A stretch of 64,000 nt of DNA from the NCBI RefSeq assembly GCF_039522025.1, contig NZ_BAAADB010000003.1, positions 196,200 to 260,199 of the forward strand, written 5' to 3'. Position numbers and translations under genes: made by a program. This document shows positions 51,103-62,877 of the stretch, one piece after another. The notes beneath the pieces are model-generated. The model worked only from the letters and a program-made list of their open reading frames with translations. It searched no databases and had not been told where the DNA came from. How positions within the stretch are numbered: position 1 is the stretch's first letter; each line of letters opens with the position of its first letter. This DNA comes from Deinococcus depolymerans. Lineage in GTDB: Bacteria > Deinococcota > Deinococci > Deinococcales > Deinococcaceae.

Positions 51103-52389
51103 CTACCCGACCTGCACGGTCAGGCGGTCCAGGCCGCGAATCACGAAGCCACCCGTGTACTGCGCGGCGTCCGGGCCGCCCAGGTGCAGGTCCGGCAGGG
51201 CGCGGCACAGGGCGCGCAGGCTCATGGCCAGTTCCAGGCGGGCCAGCGGGGCGCCCAGGCAGTAGTGGATGCCCAGCCCGAAGGTCAGGTGCGGGTTCGG
51301 GTCGCGGTCCAGGCGCAGGTCGTCCGGCGCGTCGAAGCGCTGCGGGTCGCGGTTGCCGCTGGCGTACAGCAGGCTCACGCGGTCGCCGGGGCGCAGGTCC
51401 GCGCCGCCCAGCGTGACGGGGTCCAGCACGATCCGCTCGAACATCGGCAGGGGCGTGTCGAAGCGCAGCAGTTCCTCGACGGCGCGGCGGAACACCGGCA
51501 GGCTGCCTTCGTGCGGCGCGGCCTGCACCAGCGTCTCCCAGTGCCGCCGGTCGCGCAGCAGGGCCTGCACGCCGGCGCTCAGGCCGTTCACGCTGGCCTC
51601 GTGCCCGGCGTTCAGCAGCAGGATGCAGGTGTCGATCAACTCCTGCGCGGTCAGGCGGTCGCCGTCCTGTTCGACCTGCACGAGCGCCGTGATCAGGTCG
51701 TCACGCGGTTCGGCTCGCCTCTGGGCGGCCAGTTCGCGCAGCAGCGCACTGAAGTCCAGCACGGCCCGCTCGGCCGCCGCCTGCTCTGCCGCCCCTGCCG
51801 ACGGTTCGTACAGTTTCACGATGGCGGCCGACCAGGGACGCAACTGCGCGCGGTGTTCCTCCGGCACGCCGAGCAGCTCGGCGATGACCGTCACGGGCAG
51901 CGGTTCGGCGTAGGCGCTCACCAGATCGAAGGTGCCCTGTTCGCGCAGGCCGTCGAGCTGCTCGGCGAGCAGCGTCTCGATGCGGCCCTGCAGGGCCTCC
52001 ACGCGCCGGGGCGTGAAGGCCAGCCCCACCAGCGAGCGCAGGCGCGTGTGCTTGGGCGGCTCGCTGTCGAGCAGGTGGTTGGTGTTGAACGCGTCGAAGT
52101 TCGCCTGCGCCGGGTCCGGGCGCGGCCAGCCCAGCTCGTCGCGCGAGTAGCGGTGCAGGGCGCTGCGGCCCAGCCGCCGGTCGCGCAGGGCCGCGCTGAT
52201 GTCCGCGTGCCGGGTCAGCACCACCCGGTCGAGCGCCGGGTCCACGAACACCGGCGCGTCGGCGCGCAGCTGCGCCAGCAGCGGGTACGGGTCACGCACG
52301 AACGCCGGGTCCGACACCGGCAGCGTGCGGGTCGGCACGCTGCCCGGCACACGCCCGCGCAGCGCGGCGCGTTGCGGGGCGGCACTCAC
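51103..52389 (-). CDS. Cytochrome P450
   Basis: 428 aa, soluble bacterial P450. Haem ligand Cys 377 in [21 protein letters not shown]-helix oxygen-activation motif [11 protein letters not shown] (usual AGxET), K-helix EELLR and the [22 protein letters not shown] region. No fused reductase, so redox partners are elsewhere. Its ATG overlaps the stop of the DivIVA gene (ATGA), placing it third in an operon with yggS and divIVA; the link is unexpected. Confidence 0.95.
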   Translation of the reverse strand: MSAAPQRAALRGRVPGSVPTRTLPVSDPAFVRDPYPLLAQLRADAPVFVDPALDRVVLTRHADISAALRDRRLGRSALHRYSRDELGWPRPDPAQANFDAFNTNHLLDSEPPKHTRLRSLVGLAFTPRRVEALQGRIETLLAEQLDGLREQGTFDLVSAYAEPLPVTVIAELLGVPEEHRAQLRPWSAAIVKLYEPSAGAAEQAAAERAVLDFSALLRELAAQRRAEPRDDLITALVQVEQDGDRLTAQELIDTCILLLNAGHEASVNGLSAGVQALLRDRRHWETLVQAAPHEGSLPVFRRAVEELLRFDTPLPMFERIVLDPVTLGGADLRPGDRVSLLYASGNRDPQRFDAPDDLRLDRDPNPHLTFGLGIHYCLGAPLARLELAMSLRALCRALPDLHLGGPDAAQYTGGFVIRGLDRLTVQVG

Positions 52390-53315
52390 AGGAACTGCTG
52401 TCCCTCGACGCGCAGCGCGGGTTCCGAGGGACCGTCCCGCTGCGCCGACCCGCCGGCCGGACTGACGGGCGGATCGTTCGGCGGGTCACCGAGCGGCGCG
52501 GAGGTCATGCCGGGCGGCGTGACCAGCGCGTGCCGGGTCAGGTCCGGTGCGGCCAGACGGGCCGGGCCGGCCTCCAGCGGCTCCGGGTCGGCGCGGTCCG
52601 GCGTGAGGCCCGCCGGCAGGTCGGCGGGGTGGTCGACGGGGGGTGGGGCGCTGCTCAGGGAGGCGTGTCCGGGCATGGGCGGGGCCGGCAGGATGGTTTC
52701 CTCCGGCAGCACGTGCCGCCCGGACAGGTCCGAGAAGGACGACATCAGCGCCCGGTAGCCGCTCAGGAACTGCGTGTACTCCTGCCGGGCGGCCGTGAGG
52801 CGCGAGGTCAGCTCGGCGTGCCGCTCGGAGAAGGCCCGCTCCAGTTCCGCGAAGCGTTCGGCCTGCACCCGCTCGCGCTCGCGGATCAGTTCGTGATGCT
52901 CGCGTTCCATGTCGGCAAACCGCCCGCGGAAGGCGGCCTCCAGCGCCGCCAGGCGCGCCTGATGTCCGGACTCCAGCTCCGAGCGGCGGTTCTCGGCGTC
53001 CCGCACGATCGCGTCGCGCTGCAGGCTGGCCTGGGCGATCATCAGGTCCGATTCCCGCGCGGCGTTCTCTCGCAGCTCGTGCGAGATGCGCTCGGCCGCC
53101 ACGACGGCCCGGCGGATCTCGTCCTCGTTCTGCCGCTGCTCTTCGAGCTGCCGTTCCAGGCCCGTGATCTGGTCGCGCAGCGCCTGATGCTGCTGCAGCA
53201 GCGTTTCCAGGTCGTCGGACAGTTCGTTCAGGAACGCGCGCACCGCGCCCCGGTCGTAACTGCCCAGCCGGGTCGGGAATTCCTGATGACGCACGTCGAG
53301 TGGGGTGAATTTCAC
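52386..53315 (-). CDS. DivIVA-domain coiled-coil protein
   Basis: 309 aa. N-terminal DivIVA lipid-binding motif [29 protein letters not shown] (residues 1-29), then a long coiled coil to about residue 205 ([30 protein letters not shown]). The C-terminal tail (residues 205-309) is Pro-rich and low complexity. DivIVA proteins mark curved membrane at poles and septa and recruit partners. It is coupled at both ends: its ATG overlaps the yggS stop (53312-53315) and its stop overlaps the P450 start. Confidence 0.9.
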   Translation of the reverse strand: MKFTPLDVRHQEFPTRLGSYDRGAVRAFLNELSDDLETLLQQHQALRDQITGLERQLEEQRQNEDEIRRAVVAAERISHELRENAARESDLMIAQASLQRDAIVRDAENRRSELESGHQARLAALEAAFRGRFADMEREHHELIRERERVQAERFAELERAFSERHAELTSRLTAARQEYTQFLSGYRALMSSFSDLSGRHVLPEETILPAPPMPGHASLSSAPPPVDHPADLPAGLTPDRADPEPLEAGPARLAAPDLTRHALVTPPGMTSAPLGDPPNDPPVSPAGGSAQRDGPSEPALRVEGQQFL

Positions 53316-53962
53316 GAGAACAGACTCCTTCCCACCCGGACGAGGGTGGCTCCTGCGCGAACGGCCAGCGGGTAATCCCCGCTCATGCCCATGCTCAACT
53401 CTGACAGACCCAGATCATGCGCCCGCCGGGCCGTGTCCGTAAACAGCGCCAGCAGCCGCGCGTCACGTTCGGCGGCCTCCAGGCCCTCCAGGTCCGGGGC
53501 CATGATCATCAGGCCGCGCACGGTCAGGCCGGTGGCCTGCACCTCGCGCAGCGCGCCCGGCAGCTCGGCGGCGCTCAGGCCGTGCTTCTGCGCCTCGCCG
53601 TTGTGCAGTTGCAGCAGCACGTCCGGTGCGCGTCCCCAGCCCTGCGCGGCCTGCGCGATCGCCTCGGCCTGCCAGGGCGCCTCGATGGAATGCACGAGCG
53701 TCACGGGCCGCAGGTACTTCACCTTGTTGCGTTGCAGCGTGCCGATGTAATGCCACTCCAGGTCCGGGCGCTGCGCCGCCTTGTCCCGCAGTTCCTGCGC
53801 CCGGCCCTCGCCCAGCGGAAACGCACCGAACGCCAGGACGCAGCGTTCGATGCTCGCGAGGTCCTGGCCCTTGGTCACGGCGACCAGCCGCGCGCTGCCC
53901 CCGGCGCGCCCGGCCTGCGCCTCGGCCTGCCGGATGGCGGCCAGGACCGCCGGAACGCTCAA
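53312..53962 (-). CDS. yggS: YggS family PLP homeostasis protein
   Basis: 216 aa. Single-domain alanine-racemase N-fold that binds [12 protein letters not shown] (PLP lysine), [53 protein letters not shown] and [27 protein letters not shown]. The start is uncertain: the TTG at 53962, which overlaps the TGA of a short upstream ORF, is best supported. divIVA/yggS adjacency is common in bacteria with cell-division clusters. Confidence 0.93.
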   Translation of the reverse strand: MSVPAVLAAIRQAEAQAGRAGGSARLVAVTKGQDLASIERCVLAFGAFPLGEGRAQELRDKAAQRPDLEWHYIGTLQRNKVKYLRPVTLVHSIEAPWQAEAIAQAAQGWGRAPDVLLQLHNGEAQKHGLSAAELPGALREVQATGLTVRGLMIMAPDLEGLEAAERDARLLALFTDTARRAHDLGLSELSMGMSGDYPLAVRAGATLVRVGRSLFS

Positions 53963-54036
53963 GCGGTCCTCGCCGGACCGGGGTGGAGGACCGGCTCGCC
54001 GGCCGGCCGCTGCTGATAAACCGTCACGCCCGTCAT
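53959..54036 (-). CDS. Short upstream ORF of yggS
   Basis: About 25 codons (GTG at 54027 or ATG at 54036) with a [15 protein letters not shown] core and a TGA overlapping the yggS TTG (TTGA). GAGAAT lies 7 bases before the GTG, a weak -10 candidate. The bases 54037-54268 between it and bamA hold only divergent promoters. Confidence 0.45.
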   Translation of the reverse strand: MTGVTVYQQRPAGEPVLHPGPARTA

Positions 54037-54268
54037 TCTCACCCAATCCGCAGTCGCACTCAAGCCCGTGGCGGAAGCGTGTCCGGCGCGTCCCTGCCCG
54101 GGCCGGCCCCCGGCCCCTGCCCCGCGCCTCCCAAGCCCCCCCGCAGGAAACCTTCACCCTTCTCAGAGACGCAGCGGCAAGGGTGAGTGAAGTGCTCGCC
54201 GTGCCCAGCCCCCAGCCCTTCTCCCCGGTGGGGGCGATTTCAGGGTTCCGTGCGAAACTAGGAGAAGA

Positions 54269-56860
54269 ATGCGACACCCCATGACGCTCGCCGTGACCGT
54301 CCTCCTCGCCGCGCCCGCCGTCGCCCAGACCGCCGGGACCGTGCAGGACGTGACCGTGGTCGGCACCAGTGAACTGCTGGCCAATTTCGTCCGCGCCACC
54401 CTCAGCGTGCAGACCGGCGCGCCCCTTTCCAGCATCAACCTGCGACAGGTCGAGCAGGAAGTCGTCGCGTCCGGTTACTTCAAGAGCGCCGTCGCGGAAC
54501 TGCGCAGCGTGGCCGGCAAGGACACCCTGGTCGTCACGGTCGTCCCGAACGCCACCATCAAGGACGTCACCGTCACCGGCCTGACCTTCCTGCCGGCCGA
54601 CGGCTTCAAGAAGAGCGTCGGGGACCTGCTGAACATCGCCCCCGGCGCCACCCTGAACACCCAGCGCATCGACGAGGCCAAGACCGCGCTCGCCAGCAAC
54701 TTCCAGGGCGAGGGCTACCCCTTCGCGCCCAGCATCAGCGCCAACGTGAAGACCGAGACCGACGGCACCGTCACCGTGAACTTCATCGTGGACGAGACCG
54801 CCCCCCTGACCCGCGTGGAGGTGCAGGGCGTCACGCTGCTGCCCGCCAGCACCGTCACCGCCATCTTCAAACCCCTCTACGACGCCCGCCGCTTCACCCC
54901 GGACGCGTACTTCGCCGCCGTGCAGCGGCTCCAGCAGGCCTACGACGCCGCCGGGTACCTGCAGGCCGGCGTGAACGCCCAGGCCACCACCCTGGAAGGC
55001 GGCGTGCTGAAGGTCAGCGCCACCGAGGGCAAGGTCGCCAGCGTCGACCTGACCGACCTGGGAGCCAGCGGCGCGGCCCTGCAGACCCGCGCCGGTCAGC
55101 CCATCAGCCTCGCCGCCCTGCAGGCCGACGTGCGCACCCTGGCCAACCAGACCGGCAAACCGGTCGGCTTCGCCATCCAGCCGGACCCCCAGAACCCCGC
55201 GCAGGTCACGGTGCTGTTCGGGTCGGCCGGCGTCGCCACCGGCCCGGTCAAGAGCATCGAGATCAAGGGCAACACCCTGGTCCCCACCGCCACCCTGCTG
55301 GCCGCCGTGAAAACCAAGACCGGCGACGTGTACAGCCCCCAGCTCGCCCAGGACGACTTCCTGGCCATCCGTGACGCCTACCGCAAGGCCGGGTACGAGA
55401 TCAGCACCCGCGACGCCATCACCTTCGACGGCGGCGTGCTGACCTTCAACACCCGCGAGGTCAAGGTCGCCGGGTACGAACTGCAGTGGCAGGGCAAGCA
55501 CACCACCAAGGACCGCGTGATCCTGCGCGAACTGCCGGAACCCGGCAAGGCCTTCAACCAGAAGGACCTGTACGCCGCGCTGGGCCGCATCAGCCGCCTG
55601 GGCTTCGTGCGGGTCGTGACCGAGAGCGTCCGCAGCGACCCCGCCAACCCCGAGAACGTCACGTACGTCCTGGGCCTCGCCGAGACCACCACCGGCATCC
55701 CCGTGAACCTGGGCCTGACCTACGATTCCTTCGCGGGCGGCTTCGGCGGCGACGCCGGCTACACCAACAACAACGTGTTCGGCCTGGGCCACAACTTCAC
55801 CGCCTCGGTCGGCGGGCAGCAGAACGACGCCGGGCAGAACCTCGTGGGGAACGTCTCGTACTCGATTCCCTGGCTGGACGTGGACTTCCTGGACTTCCGC
55901 AAGACGCCCACCAGCCTGTCCGTCAGCGCCGGCTCCAACGTCGTGGGGAACAACACCATCTTCAGCAAGGCCGACGACACCCCCGCCAGCACCGACACCG
56001 GCTGGGACTACACCCGCCGCACCAACTCCTTCAGCGTCAGCCTGGGCCGCAACCTCGCCAGGAACCTCTACGCCACGGCCGGCGTCAGCACCGGGTACTC
56101 CACGTACTACCTCGAGGCGCTCAAGGATAAGGAAAACGTCGTCACGTACAAGGACGCCAGCGGCGCCGAACAGACCCGCACCTTCGAGAAGGCCACCGCC
56201 GAGGGCCTCGTGCCGGCCGCCTCGCTGACCACCAGCGTCAACACCGGCCTGAACTACGACAGCACCACCAACCCCGACTTCCCTGACAGCGGCGTGCGCG
56301 CCAGCGTCGGCGCCGGGTACAACTTCGGCCGGCAGAACAACACCGACGTCCGCTGGGGCACCGTCGAGGGCGGCGCCAGCACCTACCTGGGCTTCGGGAA
56401 CACCCTGGAAAAAACCCTGGGCACCACCAGCAAGCAGCAGGTGTTCGCCGTGCGCGCCAACGCCGGCACCACCCTGGGCCTCGGCACGGCTCCCAGCGGC
56501 ACCGGCTACGCGATCGGCGGCGGCAGCAGCGCCAGCGCCGCCCGTCAGATCCGCGGCCTTGAGGACGGCGCGCTGTTCGGCACGAACTACCTGACCACCA
56601 GCGCCGAGTACCGTTACGACTTCGGCCTGAAGGCCGGCATCGCGCAGGGACTGTACGGCGTGGTCTTCGCGGACGCCGGCAGCGCCTGGGGCGGCACGGC
56701 CGCCAACACCAACTTCGACCTGAAGTACGGCGTCGGGGCCGGCGTGCAGCTCGACCTCGGCATCGGCGGGGCGCTGCTGCCCAGCCTGCGCTTCGACTAC
56801 GGCTTCAGCCCCCAGACCGGCAACGGCAAGTTCTACTTCCGTCTCGGCAAGTTCTTCTGA
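54269..56860 (+). CDS. bamA: BamA/Omp85-family outer membrane assembly protein
   Basis: 863 aa, of similar size to E. coli BamA (810). Signal peptide [20 protein letters not shown], then several POTRA domains to about residue 460 ([67 protein letters not shown]). A C-terminal beta barrel ends in RLGKFF with a terminal aromatic as usual. Inserts outer membrane proteins. ATG 54269 preceded by AGGAGAAG. Codon use is very regular, as in highly expressed genes. Confidence 0.95.
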   Translation: MRHPMTLAVTVLLAAPAVAQTAGTVQDVTVVGTSELLANFVRATLSVQTGAPLSSINLRQVEQEVVASGYFKSAVAELRSVAGKDTLVVTVVPNATIKDVTVTGLTFLPADGFKKSVGDLLNIAPGATLNTQRIDEAKTALASNFQGEGYPFAPSISANVKTETDGTVTVNFIVDETAPLTRVEVQGVTLLPASTVTAIFKPLYDARRFTPDAYFAAVQRLQQAYDAAGYLQAGVNAQATTLEGGVLKVSATEGKVASVDLTDLGASGAALQTRAGQPISLAALQADVRTLANQTGKPVGFAIQPDPQNPAQVTVLFGSAGVATGPVKSIEIKGNTLVPTATLLAAVKTKTGDVYSPQLAQDDFLAIRDAYRKAGYEISTRDAITFDGGVLTFNTREVKVAGYELQWQGKHTTKDRVILRELPEPGKAFNQKDLYAALGRISRLGFVRVVTESVRSDPANPENVTYVLGLAETTTGIPVNLGLTYDSFAGGFGGDAGYTNNNVFGLGHNFTASVGGQQNDAGQNLVGNVSYSIPWLDVDFLDFRKTPTSLSVSAGSNVVGNNTIFSKADDTPASTDTGWDYTRRTNSFSVSLGRNLARNLYATAGVSTGYSTYYLEALKDKENVVTYKDASGAEQTRTFEKATAEGLVPAASLTTSVNTGLNYDSTTNPDFPDSGVRASVGAGYNFGRQNNTDVRWGTVEGGASTYLGFGNTLEKTLGTTSKQQVFAVRANAGTTLGLGTAPSGTGYAIGGGSSASAARQIRGLEDGALFGTNYLTTSAEYRYDFGLKAGIAQGLYGVVFADAGSAWGGTAANTNFDLKYGVGAGVQLDLGIGGALLPSLRFDYGFSPQTGNGKFYFRLGKFF

Positions 56861-57008
56861 AGCCAGGGCTCTGACACGACCCCGGATTGAACGGTTGACC
56901 GACACCGTTCAATCCGAGCGAAGCGAGTCGGAGAGCGGCTCCGCACCGTGGGAGCAGACCGGACTGCCGGGCGTGGCGTTGGCAACCCGGCGCGTGGGCG
57001 GATGGTGA

Positions 57009-57226
57009 GAGCCGTTCTCCGAAGGGAGGCATCGGAAGTCTGGTCTTCCGATGCCTCCCCATTCTGTGTTTCATACGGACTCCGATTGAACGGCTTTGTC
57101 AGCCATTCAATCGGAGTCCGTATCACAGCTGTGCCAGTCCGTCCGGCCCGTCATCTTCACCCGCTCTCCTGCGGAGCTTTCCCAGTCTGCCCGGCCATGC
57201 AGACGGCCTCTTCATGGCAACTGCTC
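57009..57226 (-). repeat. Repeat B, copy 3, inserted in A26 and itself carrying a short A
   Basis: Ends GAGCCGTTCTCC and GGCAACTGCTC, flanked by TGA on both sides. A perfect 15-bp hairpin GGGAGGCATCGGAAG/CTTCCGATGCCTCCC lies at 57024-57059. A 55-bp palindromic A derivative sits at 57072-57126; without it B is about 163 bp. Confidence 0.85.
57072..57126. repeat. Short palindromic A derivative (A27) inside repeat B
   Basis: CATACGGACTCCGATTGAAC, short loop, GCCATTCAATCGGAGTCCGT, ATCA. Near-perfect long stem, like the copy at 46618-46672. Confidence 0.92.
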
Positions 57227-57326
57227 TGACGAACCAGCCGGCAGATCGCGCTGCATGAAGTGTTCGCGGCCTGCCGGCGCCACTGCCCGCACGCGTCCAC
57301 GCCGCCCGGAGGGGTAGCATGCCCGG

Positions 57327-57367
57327 ATGACGTTCCCACCCTCCCCCCCCGTACCCGGAGGTCCGGC

Positions 57368-57380
<13 letters not shown>
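57327..57380 (+). CDS. Leaderless proline-rich 17-aa upstream ORF of rqcH
   Basis: Peptide [17 protein letters not shown]. Its ATG lies 6 bases after TAGCAT (57315-57320). It overlaps the first 13 bases of the rqcH gene in another frame; the rqcH ribosome site GGAGGT lies within it. Two PP pairs are potential stall sites for ribosomes lacking EF-P help. Confidence 0.55.
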
Positions 57381-58927
<1,547 letters not shown>

Positions 58928-58994
58928 CCGGTCCGGGCGTTCCTGGTGAGCGGGCTCGCTGTTGCCCGGTCCGGGACGGGTACAATGCCCGCTC

Positions 58995-59360
<366 letters not shown>

Positions 59361-59419
59361 GCGCCGCGGGGCGGGGAAGGGCCCAGGGGCTGAACGCGGA
59401 ATGAAGCCCGTCTGTCCGT

Positions 59420-59457
59420 CCCGCTCCTCTGCGGGGCAGCGCTCCGGGTCCGTATGA
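59420..59457 (+). repeat. Repeat A, 3' remnant (A28)
   Basis: CGCTCCTCTGCGGGGCAGCG to GGGTCCGTATGA, lacking the hairpin. It borders repeat C on its left side, as A1 does near base 160. Confidence 0.7.
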
Positions 59458-59630
59458 GCAATGGTGCGGACAGGTTCATACTTTCCTTGCAGACCAGCGA
59501 TGAACACCCAGTGTTCACCCCTCCCCCTTGAGGGGGGAGGCTGGGAGGGGGTGAGCAGGAATGGCGTTACAGAGGACGTTTTCCATGCCCGTCCCCTCCG
59601 GCGCTTGAAAAGTGTCCGCACCATTGATGA
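59457..59630 (-). repeat. Repeat C, copy 2, between two A copies
   Basis: Ends CAATGGTGCGGACAGG and TGTCCGCACCATTGATG, opposite orientation to the copy at 161-334. Interior again holds an imperfect hairpin around CCCCTCCCCCTTGAGGGGGG. Confidence 0.8.
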
Positions 59631-59791
59631 GACGGACTGCCGTTTGTTTCGCCGACCATCCGGAACTTCGCCGGATGGCCAGCTCCACGGCCGGCAGCCC
59701 GCTGTTGCTCCTTCTCTGCGGAGCAGCTCTCCGAGTCGCATCCGCTCGGACCCAGCGGGCTTTGCAGCCCCTTCAATCGGAGTCCGTATGA
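59629..59791 (+). repeat. Repeat A, full copy (A29)
   Basis: GAGACGGACTGCCGTTTG, left hairpin CATCCGG...CCGGATG, CTCTGCGGAGCAGCTCTCC, end TTCAATCGGAGTCCGTATGA. Bases 59792-59864 up to the HD-GYP promoter hold nothing else. Confidence 0.92.
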
Positions 59792-59876
59792 CCCCGCCCC
59801 GGCTTCCCGGGACACCCGTCCGGCCAGCCGGTCAGGCACCTTTAATCAAGGTTCATGCTGGTGCTACACTCCCGGG

Positions 59877-61232
59877 GTGCCCCGCCCGAATCACTGGAGG
59901 TCCCTGCTGCTGGTACTCGCCGCAGCCCTGCTCGGCTACGCCGCCTACCGGGACCTGCAGGGACTGATGGCGGCCGGCGCCCTCCTGATGGCCGCCGTCA
60001 CCATGGACAGCAGCGGACCGCTGCGCTGGAGCGCCCTGGGCGCCTACTCGGCCGCGTTCATCGTGTCGCTGGCGCTGCCCGGCGCGTCCGCCACGCCCCT
60101 GGACCTGCTGGGCGCGCTGCTGGTGCTGGGTGCCGCCGGGTACATGATCCTGCGCGAGCAGGGCGTCGTGCGGGAACTCGCCTGGCAGCGCAACACCATC
60201 ACGGCCCTGCGCGCCGGGAGCGAACGCCTCGCCGAGGCCCGCGACGCCGACGCCATCATCCGCGCCGGCATCGGCATCCTCGACAAACTCCAGGTCGCGC
60301 CGAACCTCGCCTTCGTCGCCTACCGCCAGGGCACGCCCCACATCCTGGCCGCCAAGGGCGCCTTCGAACCCTTCCTCGAACGGCCCATCCATCCCAGCGA
60401 CAACGACAGCCGCAGCGTCCAGGCCGACCACTGGGTGGCCGAGGAAGCCCTGGCGCTGCTCAAGAAACCCCAGCGGCAGAGTTACCACGTCGCCCCGGTC
60501 TACGGCCGCGCGTCCACCCACCTGGGCGTGCTGATCCTCACCCGCAACGACGGCAGCGCCTTCGACGAGGTCGAGAAGAGCGTCGTCGCGTCCTTCGCGC
60601 GGATCCTGGGCGCGCAGCTGGGCCAGTGGAACGCCATCCGCGACCTGCGTGACGCGAACGACCTGACGCTGCGCTCGCTGGGTGCCGCGCTGGAACGCCG
60701 CGACGACGACACCGGCGGTCACACCACCCGCGTCGTCAGCATGAGCGTCCGCCTGGCCCGCCGCCTCGGCTGGGACGAGGATCAGGTCAAGGCCCTGCGC
60801 TGGGGCGCGTACCTGCACGACCTGGGCAAGCTGGCCATCCCCGACCGGGTGCTGCACAAACGCGGCCCCCTGGACCCCGACGAGCGCAAGGTCATCCAGA
60901 CGCACACCACCATCGGGTACGACATGCTGCAGGACCTGCACTTCCTGCCGGCCGAGACCCTGGACCTCGTCCGCTACCACCACGAACGCTGGGACGGCAC
61001 CGGCTACCCCAGTGGCCTGCGCGGCCCCACCATTCCCGACACGGCGCGCCTGTTCACCATCATCGACGTGTTCGACGCCCTCACGAACGCCCGCCCCTAC
61101 AAGCCCGCCTGGACCCGCGAACGCGCCGTGAACGAGATCCGCCTGCAGGCCAGCCGGCAGTTCGACCCGCAGTACGTGGACGCCTTCCTGCGCATGATGG
61201 CCGAACACGACGACGCCCACCTCGTGCTGTAA
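59877..61232 (+). CDS. HD-GYP cyclic-di-GMP phosphodiesterase with membrane and GAF-like domains
   Basis: 451 aa. N-terminal membrane part with four hydrophobic segments (LLLVLAAALLGYAAY, GALLMAAVTM, AYSAAFIVSLALPGA, LLGALLVLGAAGYMILRE). A GAF-like domain spans about 105-245 (AIIRAGIGILDKLQVAPNLAFVAYRQG). The HD-GYP domain holds HD at 314-315 (YLHDLGKLAIPD) and HHERWDGTGYPSGLRG with GYP at 376-378, which hydrolyses c-di-GMP. GTG 59877 is 6 bases after TACACT. Its input signal is unknown. Confidence 0.93.
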   Translation: MPRPNHWRSLLLVLAAALLGYAAYRDLQGLMAAGALLMAAVTMDSSGPLRWSALGAYSAAFIVSLALPGASATPLDLLGALLVLGAAGYMILREQGVVRELAWQRNTITALRAGSERLAEARDADAIIRAGIGILDKLQVAPNLAFVAYRQGTPHILAAKGAFEPFLERPIHPSDNDSRSVQADHWVAEEALALLKKPQRQSYHVAPVYGRASTHLGVLILTRNDGSAFDEVEKSVVASFARILGAQLGQWNAIRDLRDANDLTLRSLGAALERRDDDTGGHTTRVVSMSVRLARRLGWDEDQVKALRWGAYLHDLGKLAIPDRVLHKRGPLDPDERKVIQTHTTIGYDMLQDLHFLPAETLDLVRYHHERWDGTGYPSGLRGPTIPDTARLFTIIDVFDALTNARPYKPAWTRERAVNEIRLQASRQFDPQYVDAFLRMMAEHDDAHLVL

Positions 61233-61260
61233 GGGCCCGGAGGGCAGCTGAACGTCAACA

Positions 61261-61308
61261 GTCGATGGTCGGTAGAGGGAAGGTCCGCGCTATCGACCAT
61301 CGACTTTT
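61261..61308 (+). terminator. Hairpin between HD-GYP and pfkB genes
   Basis: GTCGATGGTCG (61261-61271), 22-base loop, CGACCATCGAC (61294-61304), then TTTT. A third related arm ACCATCAACGAC follows. Most likely terminates the HD-GYP gene. Confidence 0.6.
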
Positions 61309-61320
61309 AACCATCAACGA

Positions 61321-62214
61321 CTACAGGTTCAGGTCGGCCCGCGTGGGGGCGTACGCGCCGGCATGCGCGCAGGCGGCAGCGGCGGCGGCCAGTCCGACCC
61401 GCAGGTGCTCGCTCCAGAGGGCCTCGGGGCGTTCGGCGGCGCTGACCAGCAGACCCGCGCACAGGGCGTCCCCGGCCCCCACGGTGTCCACGACCTGCAC
61501 GGGCGCCGCCGGCAGGTTCGCCTGACCCGCCGCGTGGTACAGGGTCGCCCCCTGCGCGCCGCGCGTGACGATGATGGGCGCCTGGGCGTTCAGGCCGCGC
61601 AGGCGGCGCAGCACGTCCGCCTCGCTGAGCCCGGGAAAGAAGAACGCGAGGTCCTCGTCACTGAACTTCATCAGGTCCGCGCGGCGGGCGACCGCCTCGA
61701 ACACCCGCGGGTAGTCCGGGTGGCGGTGCGTGACGCGGGCATTCGGGTCGAAGCTGATCTTCACGCCGGCCGCGCGGGCCGTCTCGATCAGGCCCAGCAG
61801 CGTGTCTGCCAGCGGCCAGCGCGCCAGACTGATGCCGCCCACGTGCAACCAGCGGGCCTCGCGCAGCCACCCGGCGGGCAGGCGCGTCGGGTCGAAGTGC
61901 AGGTCGGCGCTGTTCTCCCCCAGGAACCGGTACGCGGGCGGGTTGGCGCTGTACACCACCGCCAGCAGGGTCGGGGCGGGCACGCGCTGCATGAAGCGCA
62001 GGTCCAGCCCGGCCTCCACGGACGCGCGGATCAGGTCGTCCCCGAAGTTGTCCTGCCCGACCGCCCCGGCAAAGGCGCTGGGCACGCCCAGGGACGCGCA
62101 GGCCCGCGCGACGTTCCAGGCCGCGCCGCCCGGATGGGCGTGCCAGACGTTGCCCCCGGCGGTCACGAGGTCAGTCAGGGCTTCCCCGGCACTCACGATG
62201 AACGGTAGTTGCAT
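61321..62214 (-). CDS. PfkB-family carbohydrate kinase (fructokinase-like)
   Basis: 297 aa. PfkB family: GEALTDLV at the start, [17 protein letters not shown] (motif 1), [26 protein letters not shown] and the catalytic [15 protein letters not shown]. Closest by layout to fructokinases of the ScrK/2-keto-3-deoxygluconate group. ATG 62214 is 7 bases after TAGATT (62222-62227). Sugar specificity not certain. Confidence 0.92.
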   Translation of the reverse strand: MQLPFIVSAGEALTDLVTAGGNVWHAHPGGAAWNVARACASLGVPSAFAGAVGQDNFGDDLIRASVEAGLDLRFMQRVPAPTLLAVVYSANPPAYRFLGENSADLHFDPTRLPAGWLREARWLHVGGISLARWPLADTLLGLIETARAAGVKISFDPNARVTHRHPDYPRVFEAVARRADLMKFSDEDLAFFFPGLSEADVLRRLRGLNAQAPIIVTRGAQGATLYHAAGQANLPAAPVQVVDTVGAGDALCAGLLVSAAERPEALWSEHLRVGLAAAAAACAHAGAYAPTRADLNL

Positions 62215-62292
62215 TCCCCCAAATCTACCGCGCGCCGCGCCGGGCCGGGCCGCGCACACGGCCGGCCCTCCAGTCATGGCCGCAGGCCAACC

Positions 62293-62320
62293 TGATCACA
62301 GGCTGATCATGGCCTGATCA
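62293..62320. promoter_or_regulatory. Three TGATCA boxes at 11-bp spacing
   Basis: TGATCA at 62293, 62304 and 62315. Each lies one DNA helical turn from the next, between pfkB and the divergent gene at 62417. The layout suggests cooperative binding of a small regulator. Confidence 0.45.
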
Positions 62321-62416
62321 CGGGCCCTGAGGAAGATGGCCTCAGGCGAGGTTCAGAGCAGCTTCCGGGGGGGAGTCAACAGCCTGAACCCGCCCCCCCA
62401 CCCAGGAGGACACCGC

Positions 62417-62740
62417 ATGAAGGATGCAGCCACCCACACGCCCACACCCGTACCCGGCACCCCTGCACCGCAGGCCGCCCCGGCCGTCCTGACCCACAGG
62501 GAACGCGACCTGAACCGCCTGACCCGCGAGATCGACACCCTGCGCGGCGACCTGCGAGCCCTGGCCGACACCCCGCACCTGGACGAACTGCTGAAGTTGA
62601 TTCCCCGCCCCGGCTGGACCACCCCGGCCGAATTCGAACTGGTCAGCGCGGGCGTGCGGCAGCTGAACGCGCACGTGCACCTGCTCCGTGACGCGCAGGA
62701 GCGGCTGCTGCGCGGCGCGCGACTGGTCGGCCACCCCTGA
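62417..62740 (+). CDS. Hypothetical small helical protein
   Basis: 107 aa, Pro/Thr/Ala-rich first 27 residues, then a helical part (DLNRLTREIDTLRGDLRALAD, LLKLIPRPGWTTPAEFELVSAGVRQLNAHVHLLRDAQERLL). No signal peptide, not recognised. ATG 62417 follows AGGAGGACACCGC. The stop TGA (62738-62740) begins repeat A30. Confidence 0.7.
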   Translation: MKDAATHTPTPVPGTPAPQAAPAVLTHRERDLNRLTREIDTLRGDLRALADTPHLDELLKLIPRPGWTTPAEFELVSAGVRQLNAHVHLLRDAQERLLRGARLVGHP

Positions 62741-62820
62741 GACGGACTCCGGCTGAACGGCTTGCAGAACCGCCGGGTCCGAGCGGAGGCGACTCGCAGG
62801 GCGGCCCGGCAGTCCGTAGG
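62738..62820 (-). repeat. Repeat A, internally deleted copy (A30) beginning at a gene stop
   Basis: TGAGACGGACTCCGGCTGAA, GGCGACTCGCAGGGCGGCCC, end CGGCAGTCCGTAGGA; the middle is missing. The first TGA is the stop of the 107-aa gene. Confidence 0.8.
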
Positions 62821-62877
62821 ACGCTCCCTCCCGGCACTCCACGTACCCCGTCCCCCACGCGCACAGGAGAACCCATC

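Larger units (their letters stand above)
56872..57245 (-). repeat. Repeat A copy (A26) interrupted by repeat B
   Basis: Reverse A from about CGGATTGAACGGTTGACC through GGGCGTGGCGTTGGCAACCC to GGCGGATGGTGA. B follows, then A resumes CGAACCAGCCGGCAG. It starts 12 bases after bamA. Confidence 0.8.

Noticed and set aside
53312..56905. 1197-aa minus frame joining yggS with sequence opposite bamA
   Set aside because: The upstream 981 codons are antisense to bamA; YggS homology starts at about 53962.
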